A stretch of 64,000 nucleotides of DNA from positions 16,372-80,371 of the forward strand of contig DASZTG010000097.1 of NCBI GenBank assembly GCA_035548375.1. The letters are read 5' to 3'. The position numbers were made by a program, and so were the translations under genes. Positions 46,241 through 53,301 of the stretch are shown in pieces. Within the stretch, counting starts at the first letter, position 1. Every line of letters begins with the position of its first letter. The notes under the pieces were generated by a model. It ran no database searches and was not told the DNA's origin. It saw only the letters and a list, made by a program, of their open reading frames with translations. Source of the DNA: JACQAP01 sp035548375. GTDB taxonomy: Bacteria > Pseudomonadota > Gammaproteobacteria > Burkholderiales > JACQAP01.

Positions 46241-47164
46241 TCAGCGACGTACCTTGACCCGGAGCAAGCCCTCGGGGCGGATCAGCAGGATCAGGATCAC
46301 GGCCGCGAGTGTCAGCACTTTGGCCATGGAGCTGGTCATGAAGAATTCCGAGATCGATTGCGCCTGGGCGATGCCGAAGGCCGAGGCCACGGTGCCGAGC
46401 AGGCTTTGCGCGCCGCCGAACACCACCACCAGGAAGGTGTCGACGATGTAGAGCGAGCCGCTCGTGGGGCCGGTCGATCCGATGGTGGTGAAGGCCGCGC
46501 CGGCGATGCCGGCGATGCCGCAGCCCAGTGCGAACGTGATGCGGTCGACCAGCTTGGTATTGATGCCCACGGCGTTGGCCATCGTGCGGTTCTGTACTGT
46601 GGCGCGCACCTGCAGGCCAAAGTCGGAGCGGAACAGCAAGAGAAGAATCCCGCCGGTCAGCACGATGGTCAGCGCCATCACGAACAAGCCGTTCAGCGGA
46701 ATGTCCACGCCCGCGGTCGGCTGCCAGGAACCCATGAGCCAGTCCGGCAGGGTCGCGCTGACTTCCTTGGCGCCAAAGGTCGAGCGAAACGCCTGCTGCA
46801 TGCCCAGGGAGAGGCCCCAGGTCGCCAGCAAGGTGTCGAGCGGTCGCCGGTACAAGTGCCGGATCATCAGGTACTCGACCAGGTAGCCGAGCCCGAACGC
46901 GATGATGAAACTGGCGACGATCGCCAGCAGGAAGTAGCTGCTCGCGAGCGCCGGGAAATAATTCGAGGCAACGTGGGAAGACAGGAATGTCGTGTAGGCG
47001 CCGATGGTCATGAATTCGCCATGCGCCATGTTGATCACGCCCATCTGGCCGAAAATGATGGCCAGGCCCAGCGCCATCAGCAGCAGCACGCAGAACAGCG
47101 AGAGGCCGTTGAAGCCCTGCATCGCCAGAATGCCGCCGATGTCGGAAAGACTCATGCCGTCCAT
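46241..47164 (-). CDS. urtB: Urea/short-amide ABC transporter permease UrtB
   Basis: A 307-residue LivH-like permease with about eight membrane helices. Conserved segments are MGVINMAHGEFMTIGAYTTFL and GINTKLVDRITFALGCGIAG, the latter being the ATPase coupling region. Full length. AAGGGG precedes the ATG. A stem-loop in the 121-base gap behind urtA probably reduces its expression relative to the binding protein. Confidence 0.94.
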   Translation of the reverse strand: MDGMSLSDIGGILAMQGFNGLSLFCVLLLMALGLAIIFGQMGVINMAHGEFMTIGAYTTFLSSHVASNYFPALASSYFLLAIVASFIIAFGLGYLVEYLMIRHLYRRPLDTLLATWGLSLGMQQAFRSTFGAKEVSATLPDWLMGSWQPTAGVDIPLNGLFVMALTIVLTGGILLLLFRSDFGLQVRATVQNRTMANAVGINTKLVDRITFALGCGIAGIAGAAFTTIGSTGPTSGSLYIVDTFLVVVFGGAQSLLGTVASAFGIAQAQSISEFFMTSSMAKVLTLAAVILILLIRPEGLLRVKVRR

Positions 47165-47204
47165 TGCATCCCCTTGTCGTTGCGTGCGCGTATTCGGGTT
47201 AGGT

Positions 47205-47236
47205 GGCCGGGAGCGGCATTCACTCCACCCCCGGCC
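47205..47236 (-). promoter_or_regulatory. Stem-loop between urtA and urtB
   Basis: GGCCGGG (minus strand) pairs with CCCGGCC across an 18-base loop, flanked by further complementary GCGGC/GCCGC. Without a T run it is not a full terminator. Hairpins in this position commonly protect the binding-protein message and lower expression of the downstream permease genes. Confidence 0.5.
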
Positions 47237-47285
47237 GGTGCCGCCCCGTCAAACGATTGCCAACCCGATCACTGATAGCGCCGGA

Positions 47286-48536
47286 TCATTGATAACCCTT
47301 GGGGAAAGGGTTCGGCTCGATCAGGCCGGACTCGTAGATCACCTTGTATTGGCCGTCTGCAAGCGCCTGGCCGATGCGCAGCTTGCTCCACAGGTGATGG
47401 TTCTCGTGCACCTTCACGTAGCCCTCCGGTGCGGTCTTCAGCTCGATGCCCGGTGATGCCGCGGCGATCTTGTCGATGTCGAAGCTGCCGGCCTTTTCCA
47501 CCGCGGCCTTCCACAGCCACGGGCCAAGGTAAGCGGCCTGCGTCACGTCGCCGATCACGGCGTTGGCGCCGTACTTGGCCTTGAAGGCCTCGACGAATTT
47601 CTTGTTGTTCGGGTTATCGAGGCTCTGGAAGTACTTCATCGCCGCGTAGAAACCGACCATGTTCTCGCCGCCGATGCCGAGGATTTCGTCTTCCGTCACC
47701 GAGATCGTCAGCAAGGTCTGCTTGTCGGAGGTCACGCCGGCCGCTTTCAGTTGCTTGTAGAACGAGACGTTGCTGCCGCCGACGACGATGGCGTAGATCA
47801 CGTCCGGCTTCTTCAGCTTCATCTTGTTGATGATCGAGCCGAACTGCGTGTGGCCGAGCGGCGTGTACTCTTCCGCGACGACCGTGCCGCCCATTTTCTC
47901 GATGTGCTTGCGGGCGATCTTGTTCGAGGTGCGCGGCCAGATGTAGTCCGAGCCGAGCAGGTAGAAGGTCTTGGCCTTTTTCTCCTTCATGACCCAGTCG
48001 ATGCCGGCGATGATCTGCTGCGTGGCTTCCTGGCCGGTGTAGATCACGTTCTTGGATTGCTCCAGGCCTTCATAGAAGGTCGGGTAGTAGAGCATCCCGT
48101 TTTCCTTCTCGAACACCGGCAGCACCGCCTTGCGCGAGGCCGAGGTCCAGCAGCCGAACACCGACGCGACCTTGTCGTTGACCAGCAGCTTGCGGGCCTT
48201 TTCCGCGAAGGTCGGCCAGTCGCTCGCGCCGTCTTCCTGGATCACCTTGATCTGGCGCCCGAGCACGCCGCCCATCGCGTTGATCTGCTCGATCGCCAGG
48301 CGCTCGGCCTGGATCGATCCGGTTTCGCTGATCGCCATCGTGCCGGTGGCTGAATGCAACTGGCCGACCGTCACTTCCTTGTCGGTGACCGCGAGTCCGG
48401 TCGTGTTGACTTTCGCGGTCGGGAAATCCGCCGCGGAAGCGCCAGCCGAAATCGCCAGCAGCGGTAGTGCCGCAACAGCGAGCGCCAACCGGCGCCGCAT
48501 CGAAGAAATCGGGGAATGCAAAGTTCGGTGAATCAT
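47286..48536 (-). CDS. urtA: Urea/short-amide ABC transporter substrate-binding protein UrtA
   Basis: A 416-residue periplasmic binding protein. The signal peptide is residues 1-38: MRRRLALAVAALPLLAIS with cleavage after ASA. The mature part has the UrtA core VTVGQLHSATGTMAISETG, EDGASDWPTFAEKARKLL, CWTSASRKAVLPVFE and GLEQSKNVIYTGQEATQQI. The start at 48536 follows AAGGAG. Urt proteins bind urea, and amide-type relatives bind formamide/acetamide; the adjoining formamidase favours a short-amide role or both. It heads the operon, divergent from the NCS1-kinase gene. Confidence 0.94.
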   Translation of the reverse strand: MIHRTLHSPISSMRRRLALAVAALPLLAISAGASAADFPTAKVNTTGLAVTDKEVTVGQLHSATGTMAISETGSIQAERLAIEQINAMGGVLGRQIKVIQEDGASDWPTFAEKARKLLVNDKVASVFGCWTSASRKAVLPVFEKENGMLYYPTFYEGLEQSKNVIYTGQEATQQIIAGIDWVMKEKKAKTFYLLGSDYIWPRTSNKIARKHIEKMGGTVVAEEYTPLGHTQFGSIINKMKLKKPDVIYAIVVGGSNVSFYKQLKAAGVTSDKQTLLTISVTEDEILGIGGENMVGFYAAMKYFQSLDNPNNKKFVEAFKAKYGANAVIGDVTQAAYLGPWLWKAAVEKAGSFDIDKIAAASPGIELKTAPEGYVKVHENHHLWSKLRIGQALADGQYKVIYESGLIEPNPFPKGYQ

Positions 48537-48930
48537 CGGCTGCTCCTTGTGTACCTGCGGTTCGTGGGTCGGATCCGTCGCTGCAGCGCGCGATGCGCGT
48601 TGTTCGCTGAAGACGGCGCCAAGGTAGCGAGCGCTGTGCGAGCGCAGCAATACGCAGTTCTACGTAGCACTGCGCGCGTGACTGCACATCGTGAAAAGCG
48701 TGTGCACCACCGGCGCCCATCGGCTCTCGCGATGCGTCATTTTTCGCACCGGCGGTGTGCGGCCGCGGTTCATCGCGGTCGCCGCGCGGGACGCATACGT
48801 CAAACGACGTAGGGAGCAATCGTCCTGACTGCACGAACATTTCCGTGGGCGAACGCGCGCATGGCTTGGTTGTTGCAAAAGACAATGCGCGAAACATCGC
48901 GAACGTATCGGAATCCGGAAGAAGCCAGAC
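48537..48930. promoter_or_regulatory. Divergent regulatory region urtA / permease-kinase
   Basis: This 394-base region between the two outward-facing genes has no credible ORF and must hold promoters for both. A sigma-54-like element facing the kinase is listed separately. Several short palindromic words are visible (CGTCAAACGACG region at 48798-48810, CTACGTAG at 48660-48667), which are possible sites for the adjacent LuxR-type regulator. No clear NtrC site is seen on inspection. Confidence 0.55.
48862..48877 (+). promoter_or_regulatory. Sigma-54-like promoter for the permease-kinase
   Basis: TGGCTTGGTTGTTGCA matches the -24/-12 sigma-54 form: the GG and GC doublets are separated by exactly ten bases and the TTGCA half is perfect; the first half is TGGCTT instead of TGGCAC. 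It lies 53 bases upstream of the start codon. Nitrogen-scavenging genes are often sigma-54 controlled, which fits. Single inspection match; not proven. Confidence 0.5.
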
Positions 48931-51900
48931 TTGGATGCACCCGCCACACAACGGATCGTCAAGATCCGTCGCGACTACAACACCTGGGTCGCGAACGAAA
49001 CCATGGAGGACTACTCGCTGCGGTTCACGCCGCGCTCGTTCCGCAAGTGGTCGGAGTTCAAGGTCGCGAACACTGCGCTGGGCGCGGTGTCCTTCCTGGC
49101 GCTGGAGGCGATCGGCGGCTCGATCACGCTGAACTATGGTTTCATCAACGCCTTCTGGGCGATCCTGGCCGTCGGCCTCGTGATCTTCCTGACCGGGCTG
49201 CCGATCAGCTACTACGCCGCCAAGTACGGCGTCGACATGGACCTGCTCACGCGCGGCGCGGGCTTCGGCTACATCGGCTCGACCATCACGTCGCTGATCT
49301 ACGCCTCGTTCACCTTCATTTTCTTTGCGCTGGAAGCCGCCATCATGGCGCTGGCGCTCGAGCTGTATTTCCGGATTCCGCTGTCGATCGGCTACCTGCT
49401 GAGCTCGCTGGTCATCATCCCGCTGGTGATGTACGGCATCACGCTGATCAGCAGGCTGCAATCCTGGACGCAGCCGCTCTGGCTGGTGCTGCTCGTGCTG
49501 CCTTATGCGGTCATCCTGTTCAAGGATCCCGATGCGATCCGCAACTTCACGACGTTCGCGGGCCGCGCCGAGAACGGGGGATCCTTCGACTGGCTGTTGT
49601 TCGGCGCCGCGGCGGCGGTTGCCTTTTCGCTGGTCGCGCAGATCGGCGAACAGGTCGACTTCCTGCGCTTCCTGCCGGAGCGCACGCGTACCAATCGCCG
49701 GCGCTGGTGGATGGCCATGTTGAGCGCGGGACCGGGATGGATCCTGCCGGGAGTGGCCAAGATGCTCGGCGGCGCCTTCCTCGGCTTCCTCGCCCTGCAG
49801 CACGAGGTCAGCCTCGGCAAGGCGATCGAACCCACGCAGATGTACCTCATCGGCTTCCAATACGTATTCACGCCGGAGTTCGCGCTCGCCGCCACCGCGC
49901 TGTTCGTCATCGTCTCGCAGGTCAAGATCAACGTCACCAATGCCTACGCCGGATCGCTGGCCTGGTCGAATTTCTTCGCGCGGCTGACGCACAACCATCC
50001 GGGCCGGGTGGTATGGCTGGTGTTCAACGTGCTGATCGCGGTCGTGCTCATGGAGCTCGGCGTGTTCAAGGCGCTGGAGCATGTGCTGGGGCTTTATTCC
50101 AACGTCGCCATCGCCTGGGTCGGCGCCGTCGTTGCCGACCTGGTCGTCAACAAGCCGCTCGGGCTGTCGCCGCGGCACATCGAGTTCAAGCGTGCCCACC
50201 TGTTCGACGTGAATCCGGTCGGCGTCGGGGCGATGCTGATTGCCTCGGCGCTCTCCATCAGCGCCTTTGCAGGATTGCTCGGTATCCATGCGCAGGCTTT
50301 CGCGCCGTTCATCGCGCTCGCGGCTGCATTCGTGTCGGCGCCGCTGATCGCCTGGTGGACGCGCGGGCGCTATTACATAGCACGCAGCGATACCGGCCTC
50401 CCCCACTCGACTGGCTTGCACCGCTGCTGCATTTGCCACAACAAGTTCGAACGCGAAGACATGGCGTTCTGCCCCGCGTATGCGGAGCCGATCTGCTCGC
50501 TGTGCTGCTCGCTCGACGCACGCTGCCAGGATCGCTGCAAGAGTGGTGCGCCCTATTCCGGCAAGGTCCTGTCGGCGATGCAGCGTGTTTTGCCCGCGCA
50601 CCTGCCGTTTCCCGTCCCGGCCCGCATCGGCAACTATCTCGCGGTCCTGACGCTCGTCACCGTGTTGCTGGCGGCCATCCTGACGATGGTCTACTACCAG
50701 GAATCGCTGGTGCTCGCCGACGCCGCATCCGAACTCGGGCCGGATCTTGCGGCGGCCTTCGTCAAGCTGTTCGCCGTGCTGATGCTGGTCGCCGCGGTGG
50801 GATCGTGGTGGATCGTGCTGGCCAAGGAGACGCGCCAGGTCGCGCAGGAGGAATCGAACCGGCAAACGCACCTGCTCATGCGCGAAATCGAGGCCCACCG
50901 CCTGACCGACGCGAAACTGCAGCAGGCCAAGGAAGCGGCAGAAGCCGCCAACCTCGCCAAGAGCCGCTACGTCACCGGCATGAGCCACGAATTGCGCACG
51001 CCGCTCAACAGCATCTTGGGCTACGCGCAAATCCTGCAGAAAGATGCTTCCATCCCGGACAGCCGCCGCGACGCCATCGCCGTCATCCGCCGCAGCGGCG
51101 AGCACCTGGTGAGCCTGATCGACGGCCTGCTCGACATCGCGCGCATCGAGGCGGGCAAGCTCAGGCTGGACCACGGCGAGCTGAGGCTGGAGGAATTCCT
51201 CGAGCAGATCGTCAAGATGTTTCGCCCGCAGGCCGCCGAGAAAGGCATCGAGTTCCAGTTCGAGATATTGGGCCGGCTGCCGGAAGTCGTGCACGCGGAC
51301 GAGCGCCGGCTGCGCCAGATCCTGATCAACTTGCTGGGCAACGCCGTGAAATTCACGGATCGGGGTCGCGTGACCCTGCGCGCGAGCCACTTGCGCGAGA
51401 TGGCGCGCTTCGAAATCGAGGACACCGGCGTGGGCATCGCCGAGGCCGACCTCGGCCGCATCTTCATGCCCTTCGAGCGCAGCGACCAGGCGGACAGGCT
51501 CAACAAGGCCGGCACTGGCCTGGGCCTCGCCATCTCGCGCATGCTCACCGAGCTCATGGGCGGCGAGATGCACGTACGCAGCGAGCTCGGCAAGGGCAGC
51601 GTCTTCGAGGTCAGGATCTACCTGCCGGGCGTGGCGGCGCCCAAGGCGCTGGCCCGCGCCGAGAGCGACATCACCGGCTACGCCGGCACGCGGCGTCGCG
51701 TGCTCGTGGTCGACGACCAGGCGTCGCAGCGCCAACCCTTGAGCGGCTTGCTCGACATGCTCGGCTTCACGACGCGGGAGGCCGCCAGCGGCGAGCAATG
51801 CATGCGCGAGGTCGTCGTGTTCGAGCCCGACATCATCCTGCTCGACATCACCATGCCCGGGCTGGACGGCTGGGAAGTCAGCCGCCTGATCCGCGCGAGC

Positions 51901-52332
51901 AATCCCTCGCGCATTCCGATCGTGATGGTTTCGGCCAACGCGCACGACAACGATCCCGAGAAACGCATGCGCGCCGGTTGCGACGATTTCCTGGTCAAGC
52001 CGGTCATCGCCACCGAGCTGCTGAACAAGCTGCAAGCGCACCTCGGGCTGGAATGGATCTACCGCGAGGCGCCCGTCGAGTCAAAGGCGCCGGCGCCCGA
52101 GCCGGAAGTCGCGACGGTATTGCCCTCCGACGACCAGATCCGCGACCTGCAGGCGCTGGGCGCCATCGGCTACGTGAAAGGCATCCTCGACAAGCTCGAC
52201 GAAATCGAGCGCGCGGACAGCCGGCATTCCACCTTCGTGCGTCACTTGCGCGAGCGCGTGAAGGGATTTCGCATCGAAGAATATTCGCGCCTGCTCAACC
52301 GGATCGTGAACCATGATGCAAGCAAGCACTGA
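48931..52332 (+). CDS. NCS1-permease-fused hybrid histidine kinase
   Basis: A 1133-residue fusion. Residues about 1-490 form an NCS1 (nucleobase/hydantoin/allantoin) permease with about twelve membrane helices; the family opening is EDYSLRFTPRSFRKWSEF and ALEAIGGSITLNYGF. A cysteine-rich knuckle follows at about 499-537 (CCICHNK...CP...CSLCCS...CQDRC), probably metal-binding. Two more membrane helices (about 563-583, 608-630), a coiled coil, HisKA with His686 (MSHELRTPLN), an ATPase domain, a receiver with Asp972 (LLDITMPGLDGW) and a helical tail (about 1045-1133) complete it. TTG start. It overlaps the next regulator by 20 bases. It probably senses or transports a nitrogen compound to control the divergent urt-fmd operon. 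Confidence 0.93.
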   Translation: MDAPATQRIVKIRRDYNTWVANETMEDYSLRFTPRSFRKWSEFKVANTALGAVSFLALEAIGGSITLNYGFINAFWAILAVGLVIFLTGLPISYYAAKYGVDMDLLTRGAGFGYIGSTITSLIYASFTFIFFALEAAIMALALELYFRIPLSIGYLLSSLVIIPLVMYGITLISRLQSWTQPLWLVLLVLPYAVILFKDPDAIRNFTTFAGRAENGGSFDWLLFGAAAAVAFSLVAQIGEQVDFLRFLPERTRTNRRRWWMAMLSAGPGWILPGVAKMLGGAFLGFLALQHEVSLGKAIEPTQMYLIGFQYVFTPEFALAATALFVIVSQVKINVTNAYAGSLAWSNFFARLTHNHPGRVVWLVFNVLIAVVLMELGVFKALEHVLGLYSNVAIAWVGAVVADLVVNKPLGLSPRHIEFKRAHLFDVNPVGVGAMLIASALSISAFAGLLGIHAQAFAPFIALAAAFVSAPLIAWWTRGRYYIARSDTGLPHSTGLHRCCICHNKFEREDMAFCPAYAEPICSLCCSLDARCQDRCKSGAPYSGKVLSAMQRVLPAHLPFPVPARIGNYLAVLTLVTVLLAAILTMVYYQESLVLADAASELGPDLAAAFVKLFAVLMLVAAVGSWWIVLAKETRQVAQEESNRQTHLLMREIEAHRLTDAKLQQAKEAAEAANLAKSRYVTGMSHELRTPLNSILGYAQILQKDASIPDSRRDAIAVIRRSGEHLVSLIDGLLDIARIEAGKLRLDHGELRLEEFLEQIVKMFRPQAAEKGIEFQFEILGRLPEVVHADERRLRQILINLLGNAVKFTDRGRVTLRASHLREMARFEIEDTGVGIAEADLGRIFMPFERSDQADRLNKAGTGLGLAISRMLTELMGGEMHVRSELGKGSVFEVRIYLPGVAAPKALARAESDITGYAGTRRRVLVVDDQASQRQPLSGLLDMLGFTTREAASGEQCMREVVVFEPDIILLDITMPGLDGWEVSRLIRASNPSRIPIVMVSANAHDNDPEKRMRAGCDDFLVKPVIATELLNKLQAHLGLEWIYREAPVESKAPAPEPEVATVLPSDDQIRDLQALGAIGYVKGILDKLDEIERADSRHSTFVRHLRERVKGFRIEEYSRLLNRIVNHDASKH

Positions 52333-53242
52333 ACGCGAGATCGTCCTGATCGTGGACGACGTGCCCGAGAACCTTGCCGTCCTCTCGGATGCGCTGGACG
52401 GCGCCGGCTACATGGTGCTGGTCGCGGAAGACGGCAAGCGCGCGATCGAGCGCCTGGAGCTGATCACGCCGGGCATCATCCTGCTCGATGCGGTCATGCC
52501 GGGCATCGACGGTTTCGAAACGTGCCGGCGCATCAAGGCGGCCGATGCCACGCGCAACATTCCCGTGGTCTTCATGACGAGCCTGAGCGAAACCGAGCAC
52601 GTCGTGCGCGGCTTCGCGGCCGGCGGCATCGATTACGTGACCAAGCCGATCAATCCCGAGGAAGTGCTTGCGCGCATCGCCTCTCACCTGCGCAATGCGC
52701 GGCTGGTCGTGCAGGCGCAGGAAGCCATCGATGCCGCGGGCCTTGCCGTTGCCGTGGTCAGCCGCGAGGGACGCTACCTCTGGCTGACGCCCAAGGCGAG
52801 GCACGCGCTGGAAGGCCGCTTCAAGCTCTCGGCCCAGCCCGGCGAACCGTTGCCCGAGCGCCTGCGCGCGTGGTTTCGCGAAAACATCGTTGCCGATCCG
52901 GCGCCCGAGCGCGAATCGACACCCTGCACCCTGGCCGGCGACGACGCGCAACTGCTCGTCCATAACCTGGGCGGCATGTCCGGCGGGCAATACCTGCTGC
53001 TCGTCGAGGAAGACCGCAGCGGACGGGGCCGCACTTTGGCGGCGACCTACCACCTGACCGGCCGCGAAATCGAGGTATTGCTCTGGGTGGCCAAGGGCAA
53101 GACCAACCGCGACATCGGCGACATCCTCGGCATGAGCCCGCGCACGGTGAACAAGCACCTCGAGCACATCTATGTGAAGCTCGGCGTGGAAACCCGCACC
53201 GCCGCGGCGGCAATGGCGATGGGGATCGACGCGGCGCGCTGA
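52313..53242 (+). CDS. LuxR-type response regulator partnering the permease-kinase
   Basis: A 309-residue regulator. The receiver (about 8-125) has IVDD, acceptor Asp59 in ILLDAVMP and Lys111 in YVTKPI. A middle segment (about 135-235) looks PAS-like or is a family-specific linker. The C-terminal LuxR helix-turn-helix (about 245-305) reads LTGREIEVLLWVAKGKTNRDIGDILGMSPRTVNKHL. The start lies 20 bases inside the kinase gene, so the pair is translationally coupled. The natural target is the divergent urtA promoter region. Confidence 0.93.
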   Translation: MMQASTEREIVLIVDDVPENLAVLSDALDGAGYMVLVAEDGKRAIERLELITPGIILLDAVMPGIDGFETCRRIKAADATRNIPVVFMTSLSETEHVVRGFAAGGIDYVTKPINPEEVLARIASHLRNARLVVQAQEAIDAAGLAVAVVSREGRYLWLTPKARHALEGRFKLSAQPGEPLPERLRAWFRENIVADPAPERESTPCTLAGDDAQLLVHNLGGMSGGQYLLLVEEDRSGRGRTLAATYHLTGREIEVLLWVAKGKTNRDIGDILGMSPRTVNKHLEHIYVKLGVETRTAAAAMAMGIDAAR

Positions 53243-53247
53243 AAGAC

Positions 53248-53301
53248 ATACCCTACCCCGGTACTTGACGATACCCCACCCCGGTACTATCTTGGTGGGG
53301 T
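53248..53301 (+). promoter_or_regulatory. Copper operon promoter with tandem CsoR-like operators
   Basis: Two nearly identical 18-base repeats, ATACCCTACCCCGGTACT (53248-53265) and ATACCCCACCCCGGTACT (53271-53288), are 23 bases apart. A -35 TTGACG (53265-53270) and a -10 TATCTT (53288-53293) are separated by exactly 17 bases, and the second repeat fills that spacer. An inverted ACCCCACC/GGTGGGGT pair follows. The TACCC...GGTA layout resembles known CsoR sites. A CsoR-like repressor is encoded two genes downstream. Confidence 0.75.

Noticed and set aside
48070..52041. A 1323-codon open frame on the minus strand across urtA and the permease-kinase gene
   Set aside because: It is antisense to well-supported genes, rich in Gln/Arg/His with no motifs, and arises from high third-position GC.
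53285..53290. TACTAT as the -10 of the copper promoter
   Set aside because: It would be only 14 bases from TTGACG; TATCTT at 53288-53293 gives 17.
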